A DNA stretch of 64,000 bases. Origin: Ectocarpus siliculosus. Taxonomy: Eukaryota; Sar; Phaeophyceae; Ectocarpales; Ectocarpaceae. Under the pieces are notes generated by a model. That model was not told where the DNA came from and made no database searches. It saw only the letters and a program-made list of their open reading frames with translations. Location of the stretch: positions 2,752,490 through 2,816,489 of the forward strand of contig FN649749.1 of the NCBI GenBank assembly GCA_000310025.1, read 5' to 3'. A program made the translations under genes and the position numbers. Below, piece by piece: positions 45,523-57,623 of this stretch. The stretch's first letter is position 1; the number at the start of each line of letters is the position of its first letter.

Positions 45523-48099
45523 GGAGAAAACCGTGACCCTATTGGTTGACTGGCAGCAAAGTCGAAGAACGAGGCAACCTGTGTTTGGACAGGGCACCAT
45601 CATGATTGGGGGATTTGTAACGCCGATACTCATGGCATTTTACGTCGTGCTGAACAACCTCGAACAACGAACCTCTTGAATCGTTCAAATATGGAAGGTA
45701 TTGATTGGAACCAGGGAGAAAACACATGTCTTGATCCCGTCGCACTCATGCGGTAGTCCCTTTAACGGTAACCCGCTCAAAGTGTTCGCAAAATGTCGAC
45801 ACAAATTTACTGTAGTAGCACACGCCATATATAATGCGGAATGCTCTACAAACTCCAAGCAAAATCGTCTAAACCAAACTTCGCCCCTCTCTTCATGTAC
45901 GGGAATTGTTTTCTGGTTCGCTTGAGGTGGTGTTCGTGGAAGAATCACACTGCAGCGCAGGATCGTACACCTACATGTAGATGGAATACGAAACCGAGAG
46001 CCTCGACCCAAGCATGCACGCCCGCAGTTCAGTTATTTGCATCGACAGCCATATGCTCCAGCTTAACACCGCGTTGTCATACCTGGAGGGAGGCGGCTGG
46101 TGGGATGATCTAGATCACGCCTGTGTTAGGTTTGTTTCTGGCGGGGACCGAAGGCGGACGGAGCAGAGGTTCCCCACCGAAGAAAATACATGGGATTTAT
46201 TAAGGGGGGAGGGATATACATACAAAGAGGGGACGGTCACAGATATGCCGACGAAGAAAAAAGTGCAGAAGCAATCGTTCGGACCCGTTCGGGTAAACTC
46301 CAGGAATACGGCGATCTGGGCGATGCGACAGCTGCTTAATTTATTTACTAACAATCATTTAAGGAACGCACCACCTCCAGTAGAGCAAAGTGGAGAAAAA
46401 AAAAAAATCCAGCCTTTACGGTGCCTGTGATGCGCGTCCATGTATGAATGTATATGTACCAAATGTGCCAAAATTGACATAAAAAAAATCATTAGACTAC
46501 AGCGCATGTATCTTCTGTCGCATACAACAGACTGTGCTGCTGTTGTATAAGCATACAAGGCGTCCTTCCGGAGTGGGGTAAAGAGAGCACCGCGGTAAGG
46601 GGTGATGCAAGAAATGCAAAAAGCTAGCAGAGAAACAACAGTAAATATGTACTTCGAATTTGCTACCAAAAAAAGGATCCGCGCCATTATTGGGAGGTCG
46701 GCGCGAGCTTGTTCATTTTTTTTCTGGAATTTTTTCGGTTGAAAGCCCGCAGCCGCGCGGATCGACGTGAAAAAATATATAATATATAAGCGCATGCCGA
46801 CCTCCCGACCTCGGGCTCGCTCGGCGGCCAGCACGGAGATGTGTGCACTGCTCTGCATCTCTGCTGACACCGCCACGACATACATAGCTCGACTGCTGCT
46901 GGACACTAACATACGGGGGCGGCTTCTGTATGTATACTGTAGTTCATTCAGCAGTCAGTCAATCATGGCCAGCAACGACGAATTGATTGAGCGGCGTCAT
47001 CGCGCGGTGTTTTTCTCCACGAAACAGCAGCGAAGAACAAACTATGAATATAATATGTGCGTTTCCAGCGTGCGAACAATATCAGGTGGTGACCGTAGCA
47101 TCATGATGTGTGTCAAAAATTTCGGTGGGGATGAGGCGAGATGGGACAGCAGTCCACAACGTCTCCGCCGTTTGACAGATAGATATAACAGAAGAAGACC
47201 CGAACAGAAAAAAAAATGTAACTTGAAATTGCTTCGGTTGTATGTACCTCCTTGCTGTATATTTTGTATGCGCTGGGAACGCTACTGCTGTATGCTCTTT
47301 TCCCCTCTCGTGCCCAGCCCACACGTACACGCTTGCTCCACAGCCGCTCTGACAGCTGCCGCGTCAACGCTCATCTGATGTTGTTGGCATGTGTTGACAC
47401 GTCGACACATATGGTTCAACATCAGATCAGAAACAGCTTGCCAAAATAATAATTGTGTGCGTTCTTGGTTGAAGCTGACGTCTTCTGCCGGGCTGTTCGA
47501 CACGGCAGACCCGACTTTATCCGACAGCTGACGCGACAGATGAACAGAATCAGTGCGTGGTCTTCTTACAGCCGCAGGAAAATTCTTGACACTGTGTGAG
47601 GAAGACTTTACAAATCTATATACATGCAACCACCAGCGATCTTGGCGGACCCCCATTCTCCATTATTTTGGCTGTGTTGTATTCGAGCTCAACATTCGGG
47701 GGGAAAACGACAAAGCTCGTGTTGCAGGCAGACACACACAATGCAATAACGTACGGAGCTACCGGAATTGATCTGATTGAGCTGATTCTTGAAGCCTGAA
47801 GACACGAGAGCTGTCGTGCAGCAGGAACACAATCCGGATTGATTCCGTTCCCGGGATGGAGGCGAGAAAATAAAAAAGTTCGTGTACACTGCACTCTCCT
47901 CGCGTTGAAAACCGAAGGAAAACACCGCAGGAGGCGTGGGGAGGGGGGCCCAGAGGGAGGAAACGTTCTGTGTGACGACAGATTGGAGCTCCTACACGGC
48001 AGAAAGGTTGTGCATGTGTGAGCGCCGATGTAAAGTGATGAAAAAATAAAAAATAAAATTGTACATCTATCTTGTGAACAGCAATGGACGGCGCTTCTT
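45523..48099. other. 5' side of gene B and intergenic; no gene seen
   Basis: Contains ATATATAATATATAAG near 46770, which is TATA-like but has no linked gene. No CAAT or TATA motif could be tied to gene B. Short frames lack splice or domain support. Confidence 0.35.
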
Positions 48100-48715
48100 C
48101 AGAGTAAGAGTGTGTGCGTCCGCTGCTGCTGCCGCCGTCCTGCCCTGCCGCCCGCTGTTGTCTGAACGCTTTAGCCCTATGCTATGACAGAGCAACACTG
48201 TTGTTTCTACCGCGGTTGAGATCCATGGGAAGTCTGCAGAAGGAGAGGGAACGCAGCACACATCCACACTGGTTGTGTGTCGCCTGCTGCTGTTCTTTTA
48301 GTCTACAACCAAGTCTACCGCCTGCACAGCATGCTCCAACACAGCAGTGGATCCGTGGAATTTCACGGCATGTTCTAAATCTTTCAGCATCCGCGGTGCG
48401 CGATTCACGTATGTATGACTTCTCGCTCCTGTCTTTATGAGGGCTTCGTGGGACCCACTGCAGCAGTACACAGGGTAGCAGCAGCACGTATCCCATGCTG
48501 TACGCGTACAGCCTCTACCGCATACAGCAGCAGTAGTCATCTTCATAATATGCATATGCATGCATACTGTACGTCTCGCACAGCAGTATCATACCTGTGG
48601 AAGACAGAGTAATATCGTGGTTCAGTTTGTCCGGATTCCGGCCTGCTGCTGTACTGGTGTAGTCAAGTAGGGGTGAGGGCCGTAATGAGATGTGGTGTGA
48701 GTAAGGTAAACCACC
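48100..48715 (+). repeat. Dispersed repeat, copy 2 of the second family
   Basis: Counterpart of 29400-29885, with the same block order over about 600 bp and many indels. Rich in GCTGCTG and CAGCAG words. No coding capacity recognised. Confidence 0.4.
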
Positions 48716-48976
48716 TGCTTACAAACAGACACCCCAGACACCCCGCCTAGACACCCCGCCTTTTACTGCCCGATGACTCCCATTCTGTGTTCGCGGTCGT
48801 CATGAAGTTGACTCGACTGCAAATAAAATTATTTTCGGCGTGTCACCCCGGGGTATTTTCAGTAGACTAATGTGTAAGTTCGCCTGTGACCACGGGAATC
48901 GACCCCGTCCAGTGTCAGACTAGCACGGACAGAATAAGGTACTGAGCGGAGAGAACGGAACGGTTTTTAATGTGAA

Positions 48977-49008
48977 GACAACAACAACAACAACAACAAC
49001 AACAACAT
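48977..49008 (+). repeat. CAA trinucleotide repeat
   Basis: About ten ACA units after AATGTGAAG; the same junction occurs at 49699. In - strand terms it is a GTT tail of the SINE-like unit. Confidence 0.8.
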
Positions 49009-49698
49009 ACAGTACAACAGATTGTTTATTTGTTTTTTTGTCTTCACTTCAAGTCAGCGCTCACAGCATGTTTATTCCGACTACTCGTGGTCACACAGAA
49101 GAACCCCTCTCTACCCTCCCTTCCTGCGGTACTTTGCCTTCGATTTTTAATGCGAGAAGAGTTCAGCACTCTCTTCCCTCTGTGTACACACGAACTAGCG
49201 CTATCCACTATTTAGGCCAGAAGCGGAAGCGAGAGAAAAACTCACTTTGCAAGAAAAGCTCGCTTACGCAGGGATTCGACCCCCTGACCTGACCTCTAGA
49301 AGGTTTCGAGGATACCAACTAGACCACCGGGCGGGGCGATCGGCATTTTTTTTTCCTTTTTTTTTTTTTCTCCCATCATTGGACTATGTCGTCTGCCCCT
49401 CTGGCCCCCATCCTCCACTTCTACTAGCTAGACGACCCAAGCGGGGTCACATAGGAGGGGGGGCTTGGACCCCTCCCTCCTGCGGTACCTGCCTGAGATA
49501 TTTTTATCGCGAGAAGGGTACAGCAATCCCTTCCCTCGCGACCTACTATGAAGTCGATCCTCGGGGCCAGTTTGTTTGGGTACCTTCTAGGTTATTAACC
49601 TGCGACCACGGGAATCGACCGCGTCGAGTGTCGAATCAGTACGGACATACATGTGAAGGTACAGGGTAGAGAGAGATCGGAACGGTTTTTAATGTGAA

Positions 49699-49728
49699 GA
49701 CAACAACAACAACAACAACAACAACAAT
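49699..49728 (+). repeat. CAA trinucleotide repeat, second copy
   Basis: Same GGAACGGTTTTTAATGTGAAG flank as the first copy, about 720 bp away. Confidence 0.8.
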
Positions 49729-50300
49729 AACTGACAACGAGCTTAGAAGCGCGTCGCTTCCAATCTTTGACCAGGGTTTACTTAGTGAGAAAAATTACTC
49801 CCTTTGCCGGGGGTTTACTTATTATAGTGAGAAAAACTACTCCCTTTGCCGGGAATCGAATCCACGACCTGATCCTCCTTAATAGGCTGCGAAGTTCCCC
49901 ACTAGACCACCGGGCCGACCGGTATCGGCTACTTTTTCCCTTTTTTATATATTTTTTCTCCCATCATTGGACTCTGTCCTCTGCCCCTCTGGTCCCTATC
50001 CTCCACTTCTTCTACTAGCTAGACAACCCAAGCGGAGCCACATAGGAGGGGGCCTCCTGCGGTTCCTGCCTGAGATGATTTTATCGCGAGAAGGGTACAT
50101 GCAGCAATCCCTTCCCTCGCGACTTGTGAAGTCGATTCAGTTTACTAACAACGAGCTTCGCAGCGCGTAGCTTTCGACTTATTAGACCCGGATTTATTTG
50201 GTGAGAGAAAAACTCACGCTGCCGGGGCTCGAACCCATGACCTGGCCCTTAACAGCCTGCGAGATTACCTACTAGACCACCGGGGCGACCGGAGCGACCG

Positions 50301-53300
50301 GTATATACATACTTTCGGAAATAAAAAATACCCTGAACGGCAATTTAGGGCCAAGGATAGCCCCCGCGGCCAGAACATGACGGACGCTGGAACGAGGAAG
50401 AGTGTGGTGGTTGATGAGGTGTAGATTTGTGTGGTGTGACAGCAGCAAATAATAATTCGAGTACCTCAGGTGTACGTGAATCAGTAGGAGACGAGGCCGT
50501 GTCGGAAGTGCGGCGCCGATCGAAGTTACGCGGTGACGCACGCGTGGCAGAAAAGAGGCGTCTGTTGTTCCTCCGGAAATAGAATATCATCAGTGATTCC
50601 CGCCATGCACAAGAGAGTGCAGGTGAGAGAGAGTGTGTGTGCGTGGCAAGACTACTAGTCAACGAGGACGGCACGAATTTCGAAGTTTGAGGAAATTGGT
50701 AATACCTTTCTTGCGGAAGGAAGAGAGCATACAGTGTGATCGCCCAGTGGTCGGTGGTGCGGTCCAAGAATATCCGAGAACAGTATCCTCTTTGCGGCTG
50801 GCTTCATTCGTTTGGCGGATGGTTGGCATTATTTCTCGTCGGGGAAGCGGATAGATGGAACCACCGTACCCAGTACGTGTGCACGGCCACAGCAAGACAG
50901 CGCCGACAAACAAGCGCACACATCGCAGCTCCACACGATCTCACGCAGGACGCAAATATGCCGCGTTTTGCAGCAGGGAGGGCTGTTTATTTTTTTGTGA
51001 ATGCTTCCAAACAGTTCCCGTCCCGTTCCGTTTCCAGTCCCATTATCCCACTACTTTTTTCACCAAAATCGTTGCGTCTCGCCAAATACGAAAACGTTTT
51101 CACAGAGATCAGCAGAGAGACAAAGAGGCAGCTCTTTAAGAATACAAAAGGAGGCACACCGAGTACTATGTATGGGATTCAATGCCTGATCTCTCTAGGT
51201 GTGGCGTTTACCATAACCAATGAACTGCCGAAGATCCAAAACGAAAAAAAAAACGACGACGGGTACATAAAATTCCCTTCAACATGCGATGAATCCGGTC
51301 CCGCGTGCGCGAGAAAAGAGCGCGAGAACAGAGCGAACGAAGACAACGCACACCCGAGCCGATGCGATGAAGAAAAATGCTTGTTGTTGTGATTGATTGC
51401 GGTGTTGGTGCTTACCAGTATTCGGAGTGAAAGGCGGTTCGTCGGCAGCGAGTGGGTCCCTTCCTGTACCGTGTGTCTCCTCCTCTTGGCTTCATCTATC
51501 AAATGACGCGGCCGGGTTTCATCAACCTGCATACAATGCCTGCCAACTGCTGTTTGCATCCCGTCAGTCGCGACTTCAAACGCCGGAGGCAGTGTGGTGC
51601 AGTGAGTGACGGCTGGCCTTGGTAACCAAGAGGTACATTCTGTGTTGTCTGGGGGCGAGCCTAGGGTAAGACGTACTCATGATGGCTCCGTTCCGCATTC
51701 CACTCTAGACATTACTCGACGTTTGCTGGTTGGAAGGATGCCTGCGCAGCAATAATCATACCCGTGCAGTCGTTCGTGTACCACATTTTCTCGAGCGTTG
51801 GTAGTCTCCCCCTCGGTTCTACGCTTATCCGGTGTCCGGAGCTTAGAACAGCTTACTGCGGCTTTCTGTCCGACTCTCTATTTCATGCGACCTCACCGAG
51901 TACCTTCACGATACTCGCAATCATTGCCCCTAGCCCAACACGATCCGCGCACCCTCTCCAAAAAGCGTTGCCCACAATTCGTTGCCCACACTTCCCTCCG
52001 GACTCGATTCAGTGGCATCTCGGGCCCACCCCCTTATCGTTCGTCGACGAAAAGTCGTCTGCCAAGGATAGTATCGGCTTGACTTATACACTGTACGAGC
52101 ACCACCTTCATCCCGCTGGAAATTAGATGTGGTAGAGTGAAAATGACGTCAGGCATCCATGTGGAAATCCCCGTGTGACTTCAAACCAGCCTGAGAGCCC
52201 CCCATCGCCCATGCGTATCCAGGCCAGCATCCCGTTTCAACAATGAACATGATGGGCACCTATGATTCTGAAGGATGGGTCGCAGGTCCGGGCCACTACG
52301 TCCAACAACCGATCTCTGCCGACGGAGTAGTACGCCATCGGAGAACATAAGCGGTTCTGCTTTGTCAGCCCATATAGTTGCTATGCAGAAGCAATTACGA
52401 ATAGCACGCCGACTACGGATTTCGTACGGTAGAACAAAAGGTCTCCTCGATCATGCACCCTCTTGGTTCGAAGAACTAACTGAGGCGTTTGCAGCGATCT
52501 TCAGCACAACACTTACTTTGCTTGTGGGGCGTGTGAAAAGGGAGAAACCCCAATAAAGTGAGTTGTTGAAGTCGGCGTGGTCCGATGGCGAAGACACCTG
52601 GGTCGAAGTTGCGCTTCCTTGATGTCGAGAATGGGCTACAGCATTAAAGTGGCAATGCGCAACAGGGTGCGGGTCTCGACGAAATGAATCACCACATGGA
52701 TCATGATCGCTCTTAAGAAGTTCCGATAGTAAAGGCGTCGGGGAAATGCTCTAACCACATCGTTCCGTCCATCCTTCCCGATCACGCGAAGGTGGGTGGA
52801 GCGTCTTTCGCTGTCCTAGCAGAAGAGGTCCAACTCCGATGCCCAATCCTAAAGAGAAGCGCTTGCACAAGAAGTTCCGTAAGCTCCTGCGAGAGCCCCG
52901 GGTACATGGAAGGCGATTCCATGGAACCAATAAGAACCATTTCGAAAGGAGGATCCGGCGACCATTTTCAGGGGCTCGTGGTCTGCGATAAGTGGGCGTT
53001 TCTGTTGATGGTATCTTCTAGCCGAAGGTCTCAGCCGGCAGGAAAGTTTCTGCATGACTTACGTGCTGTGCAGTATCTCCCGCGCATGGTGTGTTTACCT
53101 CACGTAATAAGTAGAGGCGAGCGGAGGGCTCTAGGCTTTCTGTCTTTGACTTATATTGGCTTGGGGACCCTTTGGGTCTGTTACATTTGGGTATGCCTTG
53201 TTTAGTGAAAGTTTGCCTGTGGCCACGTGAATCCACCCAGAAACAACAAAAACAACATGGCGGCACCATGCCCGAGGTGCAGCCGATTCTCCTCGCTGTG

Positions 53301-53409
53301 ATCTCCATAAGGAGTGCCAAATGCTTCTTTGGTGTGTTTACATGCAGGCTGCCCCGATGAGGACCATCTGATTGACGCAGGCTAAATATGGACGGCGCTG
53401 ACGCATTGT
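50301..53409. other. No supported gene
   Basis: Several short frames, none with consistent splice sites. At 53202-53225 a GAAAGTTTGCCTGTGGCCACG word resembles the left end of the SINE-like unit (48873-48895). Confidence 0.3.
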
Positions 53410-53780
53410 GTGGAGGAGCAACTCGATGTATGGCTCGACAATGGAGGCAATCTAACCCTTACAGTGTATGTCAGGCTTACCCTTTGGGTTCTTGCGGCGG
53501 TCACTGAAATCAAAGCTGATCAGGACTATCGATTCTGTCTCTTGGACAAGACCGGGAAGGCCATGAAGCTGATGACTCTGGAGGTGCCCGCATTTCAACC
53601 TCGAAAGCCTTTCCGGGCCGTCACCTTCATGGGACGACGCGGATGATGACAGCTCTGATGAGGTGGGCAAGCGCGGTGACAGCAGCCCTGCCGGAATAGC
53701 CGGAGGTGATGATGAGCTGGACCAGCAGTCGAGCATTTGCGCTTTCGATGGTGACAAGAGCTGCGATGCGTCAAGTTGAA
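53410..53780 (+). other. Coding-like remnant
   Basis: One frame reads ITEIKADQDYR-like sequence (TEIKADQDYRFCLLDKTGKA) up to 53646. A second frame continues with an acidic WDDADDDSSDEVG stretch to a stop near 53778. The two would need a frameshift or splice. No family recognised; possibly a decayed gene. Confidence 0.2.
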
Positions 53781-55439
53781 CTTTCTATACGTTGGCGGTC
53801 ACTTTTCGGCTAAATAAATGACTTTTCCTGTACGGAAGGACACTACGTCTGTGGGAACAGCAGCGAGTGCTCGAATATTGGTCATCGATTCCGCCTGACC
53901 GGAAGTAGCGATTCCTCTTGCCATCTCTTGGCCACGGTAAGGCGGAGACAATGACAGGCCGTCAGGATCCGTGGGCTCAGCTCGACGACGATGATGAGTT
54001 ATCACCCGAAAACGAAATGCAAAGGATGCGGACATCTCGAACGGGCTCCGGCTCCAGACGTCTCGACCGACGGCCCTTGGTAACTCCCTCTCGTCATAAA
54101 TCATGGGGTGTTCGTGGAACATGAACTGGGTTGGTTCGTCGCTCGTAGAGCACCTTCAGGAGTGGGGTACAACTACCGCGTCATGCTACCTTCTGATGGG
54201 CGTACGAGACTGATGTTGCTGTTGACGTCTTGTAGCACGGGTGGGTCGCCGCCGTTTGGGCGTTGATAGAGGTGGGACCAAGAGGCGGGAGTGAGAAGGA
54301 TGGAGAGGGCGAGAACCTCCAACGTTTGCACGTCGACTGTTCGGGTTGGATTACAACCGCGTACATGTTGTGGTGTTGTGCGTTCTTACGGAAAAGCACC
54401 GAGCCATACGAAAATAATCTCAAGAAATTGACAAAATCAGTTGCTTCTTCGGGGCCAATATAAGAGAGTGGCCCTCGCGACCCGAGCTTGATTTTGCTTA
54501 ATTTCGGGCTCATTCCGTAGCAACATCACAGGACCCGCTACCGCACTCGTCGATCCGGGCCGCAGCGCTGCAACTTGTACTCGACGACTCAACACGCATC
54601 TGGTGGGAAGATGTCAGGCTGCAACTTACTGGTAAATACTTACGTCCGACGGCGACGACGACAGCTCTGGGGGCGAGCTTCAGCACGGCACGTGCGGCCG
54701 GCGATTCTATCCACAACGAAACGTCCCCCGCGGACGCATCATCCGACGGGCCCCCTGTTATTTTCGTGGTGAAGAGATCGTCGTCGTCGACAGGCCACAG
54801 CCACCAACGAGAAGAACAGAGGAGGCAACAGCCAGGGATGCCGGCGGTCGGAAGACTCCCAGAACCATCGCCTGGTGAAGAAGCGGTCGGGAAGGGACCA
54901 AGACCCGCTCACAGTAAAGTCCCGACACACTTTCATGACACTTGTACTATGTAAAGGGTACAAGTTCTCTCTTCGGCCCTTCGGGACGTGGGTGTCTACC
55001 CTCCCTCAGGTGACGCAAGACCACATGCGCATTGCCCGAAGAGGAACTGTGTGTCTTACAACGCTTGTTTTTCGGAACAAAACATCGCGCACGTTGTTAT
55101 TCTACATTGGAGCCAGCTCGAGCGGACCAATATTTTGGCAGCGAAAACTCAGACTTCCATGGTGTCTTTGATTGACGATGGCAGATTTCCGATGAGAACC
55201 GAATTTCAAGCCGAAACAACACCACAAATGGGACATGTTCAACACTGCGGCTGGATGCATATGCTCTCAGACTTATCTACACTTGGCCCGCTGCGAAGTG
55301 TTAGTAAACGTAGGTACTGCTGTTGGACAATGCGACGACACGAAGCAGCCATGAATCATGGAATGAATAAATGAATGAACGAATGAAAGTGGAGAGGCAA
55401 GAGGCAAACATTTCAAACCGTCGTATTTGATGGGTTTGA
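53781..55439. other. No supported gene
   Basis: Short frames only. A GAATGAATGAA-type run occurs near 55356-55386. Confidence 0.3.
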
Positions 55440-55649
55440 GGCTGAGTCTTACGGCGTGATTATTTCGGAGATTTTTTTTTCTCTCGGTCGGAGGGGGGTG
55501 GCCTGCACGGAAAAAAACATCAAGATCCAATCGACCGTCTTACGGTTCCTCGAGGTATATTTTTTTCTCAAGGGAAAAAAGAGGCTGATTCATTCATGTT
55601 CTTGTGAGTCGCAACATGCTTCAGTACACGGTTTTGGCTCGTGTGTGAC

Positions 55650-56395
55650 CAACAAGACACCGAGCGCCATGTTTATTGGTCCCCTGCAGAGGGCATGTGT
55701 ATCATCACACGCCAGTGGCTGCAGTTTGTGGATGTCGTCGGCCAAAGGCCTCTCTCTGATGGCATGTGCTGTACACTGATCACACTCGACTCGGAGCAAG
55801 TGGCAGAAAAAAAAAGCAACGTCCAAAAAAGGCAACACCGAACCACACCTCGATTCACGTTTGCAGGCCGTGTGTAATCAAAACTGGACAATACACTCTG
55901 TTTCTGGGACACGAGCAGAGGGTACGGTATGACCACACGCCTCTGGCTGCTTTTTGTGGATGTCGTCGGCCAAAGGCCTCTCTCTAGCATGCGTTTTTGA
56001 CTGGTCGCGGGTGACACACGGAGGAAACACGCGGCGGAACAAGAAAAAATACCAAAAAGCCAACACCGCAACACACTTTGGTTCACGTTTGCAGGCCGTA
56101 TGCAATCAAAACTGGACAACACGCTCTGTTTCTGGTACGCGAGCAGAGGGTATGAGTATGCACACACGCCATTGGCTGCAGTTTGTGGATGTCGACGGCT
56201 TAAGGCCTCTGTCTGGCATGCGTTTTGAACTGGTCACACATGCAGCAGGCGCAAAAACGGCTCTTTTCGGCCCAATGGCAAGAACGTCAGCAGAGCAATG
56301 TGGCAGGGTTGACGTTGTCCGCTCGTGTGCGGCCAACACGACTCAGAACCCCCTGAATTTTAGACACCTGCAGAGGGTTTGTGCATGACCTCATG
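55650..56395 (+). repeat. Tandem repeat, about 230-bp period
   Basis: The block GGATGTCGTCGGCCAAAGGC or a variant recurs near 55733, 55959 and 56188, each with a preceding GCAGAGGG...CACACGCC block. A partial fourth copy is near 56370. Internal to the 55440-56695 element. Confidence 0.6.
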
Positions 56396-56489
56396 ATACT
56401 GGCCTCTATTTGGCCAGCAGACGGTGTAGTTCCTCATTCTGGCACGATCGGGGTGTGACCAGGGGGTACCCCCCCCCATTCCTAACAGC

Positions 56490-56595
56490 GATATTCCAAC
56501 AGGATCACTGTTAGAAAATGGGCCAATTTTCCAACAGGCCGGCCGGAATCGCTGTTGGAAACTGCCCTGTTGGATTTTGGGCTGTTGGAAATTGC
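56490..56595. repeat. CTGTTGGAA inverted words
   Basis: TTCCAACAG occurs twice (56494, 56530) and CTGTTGGA three times (56552, 56568, 56582), so the stretch can fold in several ways. Confidence 0.6.
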
Positions 56596-57392
56596 CATTT
56601 TCCTACCCGTGAGACGCCCAAATTATTTTTTTGGCTCAAAAAAGGACCGCCCCCCCAAATCCAATCCGGAAATAATCACGCCGTAAGACTCAGCCTGATA
56701 GGTTTCAGAATTGGTTCGCCAGGCTTTGTCAGCACGAAACGCGTCCCCGGGGTTTTGAGCCAGTTTTCGCAGCTTTGGCCGTCAACCACAAGCGCCACGG
56801 AGGCCTACCGAGCTCCGGGCACGGGCGTTAATGTACCGACGAGCCTCCTGCGTGCCCCTGAGAAGGAACCGCGAGAAAAGACTCGCTGCCGCGAGAGAAA
56901 GAAACGTCGAAGCATGAAAAGTGACCAAATCTTACAGTACATATTACATCTTCTGTCAGTCTGGTCGGGACGATACATGAAGTACGAGGGAACCACGTGA
57001 GGGACCTGACACAATAAGTACCTCGAAGTGTTTTTAGTACTTCGAAGTACCTGAGAGGGGCAGCGGGCACTGGTGGTAGACGAACAAGGGTACAGCAGAC
57101 CACACGAATTACACAGTACCCACATATATCAATATTCAAACGCAACAATTCGCTGCAGACGATTAATCGCGATTTTGCGTTCTCGGTCTTGCTAAAAAAT
57201 AATGGAGATGAGAGTAAGTTGTACGATGGTAAAGCACCCACCCACTTTTTGTTTTACCTTCTGGGAACAGCTTGGAACGCGCACGCCCTGGGCAGGACCA
57301 AATGGGGATACTCGATACTCCATGCCACATTTGTTTCGGGCCCAGGAGATGCACGAACTCTTGCACTGCCGGTTTCCCCAGAGATGATGATG

Positions 57393-57623
57393 ATATATAC
57401 CGTATATGACACAAGATAACACACCCCCTTGACCGTTTTTCAAAGCTCGATTTCTCAACAGCAGGAAGACTCACAGCGCCGAAAACGGCGGTGTTGGAAC
57501 CGTCTCGTTGAGATCTTTTCGAAAATATATCATTTTGTTTATGTATCCTCTTCGTCATCGAGTAATCAAGCTTTGAAAATCGGGCCAGGGGGTGTGTTAT
57601 CTTGTGTCATATACGGTATATAT
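57393..57623. mobile_element. Foldback element, MITE-like
   Basis: Arms 57393-57447 and 57569-57623 are about 55 bp each, start ATATATACCGTATATGACAC, and match with few differences around a 121-bp spacer. A single-arm relative (AGCTTTGAAATTCGGGCCAG) lies in a gene A intron at 9598. Confidence 0.6.

Larger units (their letters stand above)
48880..50300 (-). mobile_element. Tandem tRNA-related SINE-like copies
   Basis: Three - strand tRNA-like heads. A boxes are TGGTCTAGTTGG (49326-49315), TGGTCTAGTGGG (49909-49898) and TGGTCTAGTAGG (50279-50268). B boxes are GGGGTCGAATC, GGATTCGATTCC and GGGTTCGAGCCCC at 49283-49273, 49863-49851 and 50236-50224. The first two continue into a body that ends in a GTT microsatellite. 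Acceptor stems do not pair well, so these are pseudo-tRNA heads, not working tRNA genes. Confidence 0.55.
55440..56695. mobile_element. Candidate terminal-inverted-repeat element
   Basis: A perfect 27-bp inverted repeat, GGCTGAGTCTTACGGCGTGA plus TTATTTC, at 55440-55466 and 56669-56695. The 12 bp just outside each end are alike (TGATGGGTTTGA and TGATAGGTTTCA, 10 of 12), as for an old target duplication. Inside are tandem repeats and no transposase. Confidence 0.5.

Noticed and set aside
46767..47378. 203-codon + strand frame
   Set aside because: Mixed composition, no domain, no splice signals; begins in AT-rich TATA-like sequence. Likely chance.
49261..50298. Functional tRNA genes
   Set aside because: A and B boxes are good but acceptor stems do not pair and each head is followed by a repeated body with GTT tail, so SINE-like heads fit better.
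50736..51392. 218-codon + strand frame
   Set aside because: No recognisable domain, uneven composition, competing frames on the other strand; not supported as a gene.
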